Shown here: positions 21,061-32,216 of the stretch, one piece after another
How positions within the stretch are numbered: position 1 is the first letter of the stretch
Layout of the letters: each line of letters opens with the position of its first letter
Assembly: GCA_030323885.1 (NCBI GenBank)
Contig: CM059199.1
Span: 37,890,590 to 37,954,589 of the forward strand
DNA from: Branchipolynoe longqiensis
Lineage: Eukaryota; Annelida; Polychaeta; Phyllodocida; Polynoidae
Direction: 5' to 3'
Length of the DNA stretch: 64,000 nt
The notes under the pieces: model-generated
Told to the model about the DNA's origin: nothing
The model's input: only the letters and a program-made list of their open reading frames with translations
Database searches by the model: none
Program-made: the position numbers and the translations under genes

Positions 21061-22785
21061 TTATCAGCCGGTCAATACTCAGTAAATACTCAGTGTGCAG
21101 CTAGTCAGTAGACAGTCAGTACTCAGTCAGTACTCAGTGTGCAGTCAGTCAGTACTCAGTGTGCAGCTAGTCAATAGTCAGTCAGTACTCAGTAAATACT
21201 CAGTGTGCAGCTAGTCAGTAGACAGTCAGTACTCAGTCAGTACTCAGTGTGCAGTCAGTCAGTACTCAGTGTACAGCTAGTCAATAGTCAGTCAGTACTC
21301 AGTAAATACTCAGTGTGCAGCTAGTCAGTAGACAGTCAGTACTCAGTCAGTACTCAGTGTGCAGTCAGTCAGTACTCAGTGTACAGCTAGTCAATAGTCA
21401 GTCAGTACTCAGTAAATACTCAGTGTGCAGCTAGTCAGTAGACAGTCAGTACTCAGTCAGTACTCATGTGCAGTCAGTACTCAGTGTACAGCTAGTCAAT
21501 AGTCAGTCAATATTCAGTAAATACTCAGTGTGCAGCTAGTCAGTAGACAGTCAGTACTCAGTCAGTACTCAGTGTGCAGTCAGTCAGTACTCAGTGTACA
21601 GCTAGTCAATAGTCCGTCAGTACTCAGTAAATACTCAGTGTGCAGCTAGTCAGTAGACAGTCAGTCAGTACTCAGTGTGTACTCAGTCAGTACTCTTTGT
21701 GCAGCTCATCAATAGTCAGTCAATACTCAGTCAGTACTCAGTGTACAGCTAGTCAATAGTCAGTCAGTACTCAGTGTGTAGTCAGTCAGTACTTTTTGTG
21801 CAGCTCATCAATAGTCAGTCAATACTCAGTCAGTACTCAGTGTACAGCTAGTCAATAGTCAGTCAGTACTCAGTCAGTACTCAATATGCAGTCAGTCAAT
21901 AGTTATTCAGTACTCAGTGTGCAGCTAGTCAATAGTCAATAAATACTCGGTCTGTAGTCAATCAATAGTCAGTCAGTACTCAGTGTGTAGTCAGTCAATA
22001 GTCAGTCAGTACTCAGTGTGCAGTCAGTCAGTACTCAGTGTGCAGTCAGTCTGTACTCACTCAGTACTCAGTGTGCAGTCAGTCAGTACTCAGTGCAGTC
22101 ATTCATTACTCAGTGTGCAGTCAGTCAGTACTCAGTAGTCAGTGTGCAGCTAGTCAATAGTCAGTCAATACTCAGTGTGCAGTCAGTCAGTACTCTTTGT
22201 GCAGCTTGTCAATAGTCAGTCAATACTCAGTCAGCACTCAGTGTACTCAATATTCAGTGTACTCAGTACTCAGTCAGTCAGTACTCAGTGTACAGCTAGT
22301 CAATACTCAGTCGGTAGTCAGTCAGTACTCAATATACAGTCAGTTAATAGTCAGTCAGTACTCAGTGTGCAGCTAGTCAAAAGTCAATAAATACTCAGTC
22401 TGCTGTCAATCAATAGTCAGCCAGTACTCAGTGTGCAGCTAGTCAAAAGTCAATAAATACTCGGTCTACAGACAGTCAATCAATAGTGAGTCAGTACTCA
22501 ATGTGCAACTAGTCAATAGTCAGTCAGTACTCAGTGTGCAGTCAGTCAATAGTCAGTTAGTAATCACTCAGTCAATAGTCAGTCAGTACTCAGTCAGTAC
22601 TCAGTCAGTACTCAGTGTGCGGCCAGTCAATAGTCAATCAGTACTCAGTGTGCAGTCAGTCAATAGTCAGTCAGTACTCAGTATGCAGTCAGTCAATAGT
22701 CAGTCAGTACTCAGTATGCAGTCAGTCATTAGTCAGTCAGTACTCAGCCAGTACTCAAGTCTCCAGCCAGTAAATACTCAGTAGG
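21061..22785 (+). repeat. CAGT-derived array with 110-bp higher-order repeat
   Basis: The array is built from AGTCAGTACTC, AGTGTGCAGCTAGTC and AATAGTC blocks. The marker AGTAAATACT falls at 21081, 21191, 21301, 21411, 21516 and 21626, so the higher-order period is 110 bp (one unit 105) on the left. The right half is less ordered. The Ser/Val/Gln-rich frames are artefacts. Confidence 0.93.
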
Positions 22786-23100
22786 CAGTAAACAGGCAGC
22801 GGCTACTGTGGTTCTGTAGTGGTAACAATGAGCTACCTGAGAAGGGTCTGTGCTGTGTGAATGAGTGGACAAAGCAGAGGCCCGCCATTGTCCGGCCTCA
22901 CCATTGTCTCTTCATGCGTCACACTGCTCATTAACTGCACCTTGCGCTGCAGTGTAACAACAGTCCTTTCACATCTCTGGTATCGCCATGACTACCGTGG
23001 AACTTCTAATATTTAATAAACACAATTTGTGTTGTTGCTATTTTAGATTCTTTTTCGCGGCCTCTCTATGACTATCTTAAAATATATTTATAGACTGTTT
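22786..23100. other. Unique DNA; no gene
   Basis: No repeat or coding feature recognised. Confidence 0.4.
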
Positions 23101-23103
23101 GTT

Positions 23104-23355
23104 TGAGAGAGATCTCATATATATATATGGACAGTGATAAACCCTTTATCGTGGGTAATAATGCCTATAGTGTCCTGCACCCCCCCCCCCCCATATCCTG
23201 GTGGGGGGTGGGGCCCCCATCATGGACCTCGCTGCCTCCAGCGCGGGGCCTATCCTCTACTCGCTGGGAGGATTTTTTCCCCTAAATTACTCCCAACTGA
23301 TATTGCATACTTTTCTCTTTCTGTATTATACTTATCTCTATCGCTATACCTGTAC
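23104..23355. other. Possible relative of the CCTCC unit, poly-C
   Basis: A 14-bp poly-C, a GC-rich hairpin-like core and GGGAGGATTTTTTCCCC resemble the 17.5 kb unit weakly. No gene. Confidence 0.35.
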
Positions 23356-23359
23356 TTAA

Positions 23360-23707
23360 AGTTGTATAGTCCGATGGTTTTGAATTTCTCTATTTTTTTC
23401 TGAGATTAAATATTAGATCGATCACTAGTATCTACTTTACATTAGTTCAAAGTTACTTTTATTTTAAATGGTATTTTTTTAAAAATATTTTGAGTGCAAA
23501 CATGGAAAATTAGTTTTGGCATGCTTGCCAAAACTCTCACACCATAGACTTCTGCAGTAACAGGTTCCGTTAAATTGACTCAGTATTGCCTTCTACGCAG
23601 AAACTAATGCTTAATAAGTACATCAGTATCTAAGTGAGATATGTAAAATCAAATCTAGATAATTGGTTTGGTTTTGAAAATTTGATATTTCATTGGACTT
23701 TGCAGCT
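23360..23707. mobile_element. TTAA element, full length
   Basis: A 348-bp element bounded by TTAA at 23356-23359 and 23708-23711, with ends AGTTGTATAGTCCGATGG and the complement of AGCTGCAAAGTCCAATG. The interior includes the family motif TTTTGGCATGCTTGCCAAAA, itself a palindrome. No transposase. Confidence 0.88.
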
Positions 23708-23735
23708 TTAAGATAACGTAAGAATTATTATATAT

Positions 23736-23765
23736 ATATACACACACAGAGACAGAGAGAGAGAC

Positions 23766-23800
<35 letters not shown>

Positions 23801-23905
23801 AGAAGAGAGAGAAGAGAGAGAGAGAGGGAGAGAGAGGGGAGGGGGGCGGGATACAGAGATAGAGGGGGAAAGGGGGAGAGTGAAACAGAGAGGGGGCGAG
23901 GGGGG
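23736..23905 (+). repeat. (GA)n purine tract
   Basis: A CACACA start grades into GAGA and GGGGAGG repeats. The Leu/Ser-rich minus-strand frames are artefacts. Confidence 0.9.
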
Positions 23906-23949
23906 AGTGAGAGAGGGGTGGGAGGCGGAGAAGAAAGACATAAAAAAAG

Positions 23950-24155
23950 AAAGGTACAAAGTTGTCCTTATTTCCCACTTCCGGTGGTACGCCGCCCCTT
24001 TGTGGAGGTGTACAGCGTCCCAGGTGTGTGTTGCGCATGCGTCGCAGTCATCTGACCGCGGACCGCCAAGCAAGAGTAATGGAATCTAATGACCAGCGTC
24101 GCGCTGTGTCGAGTAATTATATTTTCTTGGTCGCTGAGGCGTGCATAAGTAGGGG
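23950..24155. other. CpG-containing unique stretch
   Basis: Contains GCGCATGCGTCGCAG and several CpGs. No supported exon. It is followed by a poly-C and C-rich segment at 24188-24300. Confidence 0.35.
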
Positions 24156-24187
24156 ATGATTACCACAAATTGTGGCACGGACAATGG

Positions 24188-24484
24188 TATCCCCCCCCCC
24201 CCCCGCCTCCAAACTCGGCCCCCCGCGCCCCCGCGCCCAGCCCCCATACCAGCACCAGCTCCCTCCGCGCACATCCAGCCTGCCCTCCAGCGGACGGGCT
24301 ATCTGGTGGTGGTGGTAGTGGGGTGGGGTTGGGGGGTGAGGGGGGTATTGGGAAGGGCTGTGTATGTACATGCATATGTGTATTTGTGTTTATGAATGTA
24401 CATATGTATACATGTGTGTGCAAAAGGGGGGGGGGGCGGGGTATGTATGTATGTATGCATGTATGTATGTATCTATGTATGTGG
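24188..24484. repeat. C-rich then TATG/TGTG-rich low complexity
   Basis: Poly-C (24190-24204), G-rich DNA and (GTAT)n near 24440-24480. No gene. Confidence 0.7.
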
Positions 24485-24486
24485 GG

Positions 24487-24812
24487 GAGCGGGACCTAGC
24501 TCAGGTAGTAGAGTGTCCACCTGTGAAGGTGTGGGTCATCCGATTGATTCTGCTCAGTAGACCCATTTGCAGTTTGGGCTATTTTCCGTTCCAACCAGTG
24601 GTACACAACTAGTTCATCAAAGGCTGTGGTATGTGCTGTTCTGTCTGTGGAAAAGTGCATATAAAAATACCCCTTGCTGCTTATCGGAAAGAGTAGCCTA
24701 TGTGGTAGCAGCAGGTTTCCTCCAAAGAAATATGTCAGAATGACCATATGTTTGACATCCAATAGCCGATGATAAAAATCAATGTCCTCTAGAGGCATCG
24801 TTAAATAAGCTT
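24487..24812 (+). mobile_element. SINE-A, full length
   Basis: The copy runs from GAGCGGGACCTAGCTCAGG to CATCGTTAAATAAGC, with both promoter-like blocks and the core AAATACCCCTTGCTGC (one extra A). No clear TSD. Confidence 0.87.
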
Positions 24813-25545
24813 TACTTAAGATAAATTAAGATATTTCCTATTGGTGTATGTCCTGTGAATCCAAAATGTCATATCGGTGCTCATCGCAATGAGATTCATA
24901 AACATAGATTAATGGTGACGTGAAGCCGTGGTGGTGGGGGGGGGGGGGTATGCATATTCTACTTAATATTAATATATAGCTATTTTTCTATCGTATATTT
25001 AATAACATGATTGCTATATTTCTAACATATCTATATGATAAAAATAGCAATCTATTAATATAGAATTACTGCTATATTGCTATCATATTTAAATATGCTA
25101 GCAACGTGACAATCTATATATATATATATGTGATTTCTATAACAGCAATATATATCTGAAAATATGAAAGTTAGCAACGTAGCAATTGGCTCATGGGGTA
25201 GAGGAGGCGGGGAGGAGAGAATGCCCGCTCCGCAGTGAATAACATGGAAGTTATGGTGGTTAGAGAGAAACATTAGGGGGCTGTTGTTATTTATATCCAC
25301 ATAATAAATTACATAGTACATATGATATATATATATATATATATATATGCGTAAGCCTTATACCTCTGCCAGATAGTATTCTGTCTAAGCGGACATGTGG
25401 CCCTTTGTCGAAGCATGTGGCGCTCTACTACTCTACAGTCCCTCAAGACCTGTGGGTGTCACTCCTTGACCGTGACGTCACGTGACAAATGTGACGTCAC
25501 GGGCCCACGCGCTCTGTGGGCGGGGACATGATACGATAGCTGTAT
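24813..25545. other. AT-rich unique DNA; no gene
   Basis: Contains a poly-G at 24937-24948, a degenerate TAGCAATAT theme at 24960-25190 and (AT)n at 25322-25348. The frames present have no recognisable domain. Confidence 0.45.
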
Positions 25546-25552
25546 ATATTTC

Positions 25553-26225
25553 TTTGTTGGTGTTTTACATCCTGGCAACATGTAAGGTCATATCAGGACG
25601 GATACCGACTTGTAGCAGTGCCCAATCATTAATAGTCCATAGTGATGCCCCACTGGGAGACCAGGCTGCTTGCACTATGACTTGATATCCCACTCCGTCA
25701 CATCATCCTGATACCATACTAACTAGATAAAAGATTCACCCGGTGGCTGGTACTTGTAGTACACGGGTGAATGACAACGTAGTGTAAATACGGGCGAAAA
25801 TAGCTTTAGTATAGAACATGAAGTAGAAACTGTGGTTCCATGATCAAATGGCTACATATATTGGCACAGATTTGGTGAAATGGCGAGAATGCAAAAATAC
25901 AAGATGGCGGCCAGAGAACGCCGTCGATTTGAATTTTAAATCGTATTAAACTAGCTATTTTATTATATTTTTCAACTTATTAGATTGTGAAATTAGGCTC
26001 TCGTTTCATTAACCCGCTTTTTCGACCGTTTTTATATAGGGTTGGTATTCACCCGTGTACTGTGAGTACCGGGTGAATCCCTTATCTACATACTAACCAG
26101 TCCATGTCCAATCCCAGTAATGATAAGCGCCGGGCCAGTCAGTGACAGGTATGAATTTTATAAGTGATTGCTTTGACTCGGCCGGGATTCGAACTCCCGA
26201 CCTTCTACAGATTCGGCAACTGCAT
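25553..26225 (-). mobile_element. SINE-B, antisense, split by a 9-bp-TSD element
   Basis: The tail and body lie at 25553-25723 and the rest of the body and head at 26089-26225. Removing the inserted element and one 9-bp duplication restores the SINE reading ACTAACCAGTCC. Confidence 0.85.
25724..26088. mobile_element. 9-bp-TSD TIR element, copy 2
   Basis: A 365-bp element with ends TAGATAAAAGATTCACCC and GGGTGAATCCCTTATCTA, flanked by CATACTAAC at 25715-25723 and 26089-26097. The host sequence is a SINE, so the TSD is certain. The interior lines up with the other copies in inverse orientation. Confidence 0.92.
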
Positions 26226-27580
26226 TCGATTTAATAGCATTTGGATAGAGTTGATGAACTGGGAGAAAATGCTATTGCATATAATAATAATTCATTGATC
26301 ATGTGGAAATAAAATATTTTGTTATAAGGTGGTGACCACTAGATTCTATCTATTCAACTTTTAAAGCTTAAGAATCTATATGATGGAATGCTTACAAATA
26401 AAAGAATACATGCACAACTGAAAGTAGCAAAACAAGGGGAACCACGAGACTATTACTGTCTAACGGCGAAAACAAGTCATCAGACTTAACTGTTATGGAC
26501 AGCATAAATACACTATCACCAACAAGGAAAACAAATATTGAATGAATTCTGCAGTCCAGAAGTAGTGGGCAATGGTAGATTATAAGTATCTGAACAATAT
26601 AATATTATCTAGGCAATTGGATTAGGACTTCATCTAACTATGGTCATAATCAGCCACCCGATGCTTTTTATAAAGGGTTGCTTAGCAGGATTTCCCTTGT
26701 AACAGAGCTGTGGGTGTAACTGGTGTATGTGTGTGAAGTGGTATGTGGATAGACTACATCACCGTTCCAGCGGCGTGGTGCATTGTGGGTTGCATCAGAG
26801 CAAAACAAACCCTCGAGAAGCACATGGCACATGCTAATGCACTGGGTGCAGCTATGAAATGTGCTAGTTTCAGCTAAACTCAGCTCTTGTTTGAAACATA
26901 GAATGCCAAATAAAATAATATATATAATAAATTAAGCTATTAATCTTTTATCAATCATTGCATTTACATCAATATAATATGCACATCTTATGCCATATGC
27001 ATTTAGATTTAGACAAATCTGGGCACTGAGACTAGTGTTAGAGCCATAGCCAGAGTCAGTTTTACTTATTTTATTAATGTTTTTATTCATATCGTATGGT
27101 TAATGACATATGTAGAACTAGAAAATTAGTAGGGTTAATCAGATATTGGTTATATATTTGTCTGAAACACATGTATGTTGACACATTTGGCATTTTAATA
27201 TTTAGAACAAGAATTAATAATGGTGATGTGGATATCACTGATTCTTTTGTGTGGAATTGTATGTTTCTTAGCTCAAAATGTTTAACTATGGCTAGTTTTG
27301 TCTTAGCTATATTCATCAGATCATTATATTGCATGTGCACATACATGTTTATGCCAAATTGTTATGTATTTCTATTCATTTTGAATCAAATCGAAGTTTT
27401 TCCCTATGCGTATCAAAAAACTCAATGGCCATTCACATTTGCTTTGCTGCCAACACCGTTTTCAGCGCATGCGCAGTCGGAACCATGATCCCATCTATTG
27501 AGGGGCGGTGTGGAGGGGTGGGGTGGGGAGGGGAAGAATTGTGGGAAAGGCGGGAGGGGTTAAACGACATATGGATATAA
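26226..27580. other. Unique AT-rich DNA; no gene supported
   Basis: A LINE-like tail remnant (GAAAACAAGTC...TTATGGACAGCATAAATACAC) lies near 26468-26512. A 130-codon frame at 27096-27488 has no recognisable domain, and its last third overlaps sequence related to the 206-bp repeat at 27.9 kb (27368-27435), so it is not called. (TGTATATAA)-type AT DNA occurs near 26910. Confidence 0.45.
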
Positions 27581-27584
27581 ACCA

Positions 27585-29180
27585 TTTAAAAGTCTTATGA
27601 TTCTAGCAAGACAAGGATAGTAGTCTGCACTGACGTCTCAGGCCACATACAGAGGTAGGTGTGGGTAGTGTGGTGACATCAGTGGACGTAGGTGGTGTAA
27701 TGGTTATCACACTGGCCCGGAATGCAAGAGATGTGGGTTAGAGTCCCACTCTAGGCGCAATGTTTCCCATTGTCATCACCCCCATGACACTGGTTGCTGT
27801 GACCATGATCCTGTACAAGATACACGATTTATGGTTGTTGAACCTATCCTGTATATATAGACCTATTTCGCATGACGTCAGCACAGGTATTTAGGTCAGT
27901 GCACGTGCAGCTTGGCTGCAGGACGACACAGGGTCACGCTGCAAACTCAATGGCTATGAGCAATCTTCAGAGAGAAAAGGTGAAATATCTTTAAATGACA
28001 CCACCTAGAAACAAACCGCTTGGCATACATATAGAAAATATATTCAAGGAAAAGATTATATTAAATTTATATGGTTAGGGTTCTGCATTTCTATTAATTT
28101 TGAATAGAATTAATGTTTTTCCCCGTGCATATCGGCAAACTCAATGCATTGTCAATGGCCGTGAGCAATCTTCATACAGAAAAAGTTAACTATCTCTAAA
28201 ACCACACCACCTTAGAAACAAACCTCTTGACACACATGTAGAAAACATATTCAACGAAAATATTATATTAAATTAATAAGGTTAGGGTGCTGCATTTCTA
28301 TTGATTTTGAATCGTATCGACGTGGTACATTGCGTGTATCGGCAAACTCAATGCATTGTCAATGGCCATGAGCAATCTTCACACAGAAAACCTGAAATAT
28401 CTCTAAAACTACACCACCTATAAACAAACCGCTTGGCACACATACATACAACATAATCACTGAAAAGATTATATTAACTATATAAGGTTAGGGTTCTGTA
28501 TTTATATTAATTTTGAAAAAAATCAATGCTTTCTACTGCACATATCGACAAACTCAATGGCAGTGTGCCCCTGTTCTGCAGCCAAGCTGCGCGCGCATAC
28601 ACAATGTTTATAAACATTGAAAGGGGTCTATATGTAAGTGCAATGCCTGTATGTATGTAAATGTAAACATTAAATGACCATTTAAAAGACTTGTAATTGT
28701 AGGGGGATCTCAGGCAAGGAGCCACATACACAGGTGGGCGTGGGTGGTGTAATGGTTAGCACACTGGTCTGGAATGCAAGACACGTGGGTTCGATTCCCG
28801 CTCTAGGCACACTATTTCCCATTGTCATTACCCCCCCCCCCACACACACACACGACACAAGTTACCCTATTAGTAGTATGGATTGACCTGTCAGGCAAGG
28901 AGCTGCACATACAGGTATGCGTCAATAGGGTGATTGCATCCAGGAACGTAGATAGTCTACTGGGTAGGACGGTTGCTCTAGAATGGCAAGAAGTATGAGT
29001 TCAAATCCTGTTGTAGGCACACTATTTCTCATTTGCATCACCCGTACTACACTGGTTCCATGACCAGGATACTATACAAGCTACGTGCAGTGTGCTTGGT
29101 GAACTTACCCTGTGTGTATATCATATGTAAGTGGATTGCCTGTATGTGTGTGTTCATGAACATTCACGGTAAACGACCTG
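27585..29180 (+). repeat. Tandem SINE-D-like units
   Basis: The boundary motif ACCATTTAAAAG recurs at about 27586 and 28678, and as a diverged form near 29170. Allowing for a 769-bp insertion in the first unit, the spacing is about 325 bp. tRNA-like blocks (GGTGGTGTAATGGTTA...GTGGGTT) sit at about 27690, 28740 and, diverged, 28955. The whole resembles a SINE turned into a short tandem array. Confidence 0.7.
27860..28628. mobile_element. TIR element with three 206-bp tandem repeats, in SINE-D
   Basis: The left end GACCTATTTC and right end complement GACCCCTTTC extend to a shared GTGCAGCTTGGCTGCAG-like block on each side. The flanks are TATA. The interior holds three tandem units with GAGCAATCTTCA at 27958, 28163 and 28370 (periods 205 and 207). 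Removing it joins CTGTATATA to TATATGTAAGTG, matching the uninterrupted SINE-D unit near 29110. Confidence 0.78.
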
Positions 29181-29189
29181 AAGAGTTGT

Positions 29190-29240
29190 TCTTGGTTGTT
29201 GTTTTGCGTCCTAGCAACATCTAAGTTTATATCAGGACGT
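29190..29240 (-). repeat. SINE-B 3' tail fragment
   Basis: Antisense tail piece (GTTTTGCGTCCTAGCAACATC) only. Confidence 0.6.
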
Positions 29241-29680
29241 TCTGAGGAAACATATTTTCAAAACCAAAGCACTTACCTACACTTGGTCCTATATTTCCAA
29301 CTTAGATATGGTCGCATTACTTAATGATTTGGGACGCTTATAAGAAATAATTAGTAAATTTATCAGACCATCCCTCTGGACAGCTATTTTAAGAATGTCA
29401 TGAAGCAGGGGCACAACTGGCTAATCTCATGTCCCCTCATTAGGCTTTCCTAAATTCCACGTATCAGATGCAGCTTCATTAGGTCCCAGGATGTCCCATT
29501 TCTTGGTGTATTGGTGTATCTAGACAGGTCATGCACATATGTTTAATTATATTTTTATACTTATCAAATTTCACTATAGTAATACAATACAACTATATAA
29601 TATAAATATATAAATATATAAAGTATATATAATGGTATATATAAAAGTATATATAAAAGTATATATAATTATGTCTATAA
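29241..29680. other. Possible TTAA-family remnant, then AT-rich
   Basis: CATATTTTCAAAACCAAAGCACTTACCTAC...CTTAGATA near 29248-29305 resembles the TTAA-family interior weakly. 29580-29680 is (TATATAA)n. No gene. Confidence 0.45.
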
Positions 29681-29688
29681 ATATATAT

Positions 29689-29986
29689 CAGAGATGAACG
29701 ACCTCTGTGGGATTTCTTATATTCAGCGATTAACGTTAAACAAAATTCCAAAAGAAGGGATGCATATGACATCAGTTTGGTGGTTTGAATCCCATTCTTA
29801 TATGACCTTAGATGTAGTTAGAACATAAAACCTAAGCAAGAAGCTCTTAGATATGGGCGATAATACAATCACAAGGCTAGTTGACACCTGACTTCCGGTA
29901 TTTTTCCACGATTCCCTGACAATGCTAAACCTATGGGAGAATTACCGCATTTCCGCTTTTTTTCCCGGAGATCACTTTCATCCCTG
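29689..29986. mobile_element. hAT-like MITE, copy 2
   Basis: A 298-bp element with ends CAGAGATGAA and TTTCATCCCTG. ATATATAT flanks both sides (29681-29688 and 29987-29994), an 8-bp duplication in low-complexity DNA. The interior matches copy 1 almost base for base, including the SINE-like middle segment. Confidence 0.8.
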
Positions 29987-29997
29987 ATATATATGGC

Positions 29998-30034
29998 GTC
30001 CCGGTTATTGTTGACATATATATGTATATGTGTG

Positions 30035-30093
<59 letters not shown>

Positions 30094-30150
30094 TTATGTA
30101 TATGTATATGTATATCTATATGTATATGTATATGTACATGTATATAATCT
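29998..30150. repeat. (TATATG)n microsatellite
   Basis: About 20 hexamers with a few substitutions. Frames on both strands through it are artefacts. Confidence 0.95.
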
Positions 30151-30209
30151 GTTCCAGTTATTTGTGCCATACATGCTAGTTACATGTGGTTGCTAGGTGA
30201 TTCCTGAAT

Positions 30210-30320
30210 CCCCCCTCCACCCCCGCACCCCCTTAGCAGGCATTTGTGTCTGTCCCGGAGCCCCCCCCCCCCCACACACACACACCCTCCGACACACACA
30301 ACACACACACACACACCGGT
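30210..30320. repeat. C-rich and (CA)n low complexity
   Basis: Two C-rich blocks and ACACACAC runs. Confidence 0.85.
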
Positions 30321-31053
30321 GTTGTGGATTGTAGTTTACCAGGTGGCTGCGTTTGATTTCGTTTGCGGCTTATTATACACGATCCCCACCCTTGTTTGTC
30401 ACTGCGGTTGTTTTATGGGAGCCGACTATGGGTTAAGCTTAGAATCCTTACACGCGGTATGTGGCATGCGAATGCGGCATGCAGCATGCGGCATGCGTAC
30501 GGGTTGGGTCCTTTCACCCACACCCACGCCCACGCCCACACATAGTGTCAGGTTTCTCTAACACTGTCTTCTATGGCAAACGCAGCAGCATTTGCATTCG
30601 CATGCCGCACCGATGGCTACATGGATTGATTCAGTTGCCGCATTCGCATTCGCATTCGCATTCTGCAATTCGCATCGGGATGTAAAGGAATCACCAAACC
30701 CCCATTGTCTTAAGGGCGCATTCCAAATACGCGTAAAGCGTAATGCGAATGCGTAATGCGAATGCGACAAAAAATCGAAACGCCTTGAAACCTATGAGCT
30801 ACATTCCATACACGCGTAATGCGAATGCGAAAGAAATCCATTATCCCGATCGCTCCATGTAGCGATTGGTGCGTAATGCGTAAAGGTGGTGCGAATGGAA
30901 AAGCATCAGTCGCATTTGTCCATTGATATAAGGCTGGAGGAGGCGACTGATAATTACGGACAGCCGGGACAAGGTGGTGCGAACAGAAAAGCATCAGTCG
31001 CATTTGTCCATTGATATAAGGCTGGAGGAGGCGACTGATAATTACGGACAGAC

Positions 31054-31530
31054 GGTCTTGATGAGAAATTTGGGACGGTCCTAACATCCCTCAAAGCAAG
31101 CTAAACTGAGCCATGTTTGGACCGTCCCAGTCTTCATATTTCTCATTAAGACTGCTTCCTAACAGGTCCGCCGCATAGGGGGGGGTAGGGGGGGACGAAG
31201 GCGGGTCGCAAGGCGAGCAGGGGGGGGAGGGGGTAGGGGGGGGGGGGGGGGGGGGGGGGGGTCTAACACACATTTTTGTAACGTCCCAATTCTTCATAAT
31301 ACAATAAAGACGCTTCCTAACAGGTCCGCCGTATAAACCTACATGAATATCACTGTCCATTCATCATATTTCTCACCAAGAAGACTGTACACATTGATAT
31401 CTATTGTTGTCCTTTCTAGACACACATGGTTTGAACCGTCCATTCCTTCATAAATCATATGTAAGACTGCTTCTAAACAGTTCCGCCGCATAACCAAACA
31501 TGTATTGCACCGTCCCATTCTTCATATTTC
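31054..31530 (-). repeat. 72-bp unit copies, mostly inverted, inside element F
   Basis: CTTCATATTTCTCATTAAG followed by CTGCTTCCTAACAGGTCCGC at 31131-31180, and diverged repeats at 31300-31390 and 31440-31535, are the reverse complement of the 8.4-9.1 kb units. The first piece, 31054-31080, is in the opposite sense, so the set itself is partly palindromic. Confidence 0.85.
31236..31261 (+). repeat. Poly-G tract of 26
   Basis: Uninterrupted G run between 72-bp units. Confidence 0.95.
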
Positions 31531-31537
31531 TCATTTC

Positions 31538-31995
31538 TGTGTTTCTGTGTGTGTGTGTGTCTCTGTGTGTGTCTCTGTGTATGTGTGTCTCTGTGTGTGT
31601 GTGTCTCTGTGTTGTGTCTCTGTGTCTCTGTTTCTGTGTGTGTGTCTGTGTGTGTATCTCGGTGTCTCTGTGTGTGTCTCTGTGTTTCTGTGTGTGTGTG
31701 TCTGTGTGTGTGTGTCTCTGTGTGTGTGTCTCTGTGTGTGTCTCTGTGTGAGAGTCTCAGGTGTGCACTGTGTGTGTCTGTGTTTCTGTGTGTATCTGTG
31801 TCTCTGTGTGTGTCTGTGTGTGTGTGTCTCTTTGTCAGAGACACAGAGACACAGACACACGCATAGAGACACACACAGAGACACAGAGTCACACACACAG
31901 AGACACACACACAGACACACACAGACACACACACAGACACAGACACAGAGTCACACACACAGAGACACACACAGAGACACAGAGTCACACACACT
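31538..31995. repeat. Inverted TG/TC - CA/GA microsatellite
   Basis: TGTGTCTC-type repeats (31538-31832) switch to ACACAGAGAC-type repeats (31838-31995) around TTTGTCAGAG. The two arms are reverse complements in kind, so the tract can fold into a large hairpin. Long Cys/Val/Ser or Thr/His/Arg frames are artefacts. Confidence 0.92.
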
Positions 31996-32216
31996 TTTTA
32001 TATACTTTTTATATACTTCACTGCATAACGCATAACGCAATACGCATTACGCGTATATGGAATGCTGGCATTCGCATAACGCATAACGCGTAACGCATAG
32101 CGCATTACGCATTACGCGTATATGGAATGCGCCCTTTAGATGCTTTCCGATTTTTTTGCCGCATTTGCATTCACATGCCGCATGCCGCATACCACATGTA
32201 AGGAATGTAGCCTTTA

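Larger units (their letters stand above)
30713..32135. mobile_element. Inner Harbinger-type TIR element F with satellite cargo
   Basis: The inverted ends AGGGCGCATTCCA continue into ATACGCGTAAWGCGTAATGCG on both sides, with TTA flanks (30710-30712 and 32136-32138). The interior holds a tandem CAGTCGCATTTGTCCATTGA unit (twice, near 30910-31040), inverted copies of the 72-bp unit, a 26-bp poly-G and a long inverted TG/CA microsatellite. No transposase. Confidence 0.87.
30436..32213. mobile_element. Outer Harbinger-type TIR element
   Basis: The ends AGCTTAGAATCCTTACACG and the complement of TGTAAGGAATGTAGCCT are flanked by TTA (30433-30435 and 32214-32216). Subterminal GGCATGCG/CGCATGCC motifs match the 6824-7168 element. 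Its middle is occupied by a second element at 30713-32135. Confidence 0.8.

Noticed and set aside
27096..27488. 130-codon frame in AT-rich DNA
   Set aside because: No recognisable domain; the last third overlaps a piece related to the 206-bp repeat, and another frame is open on the opposite strand.
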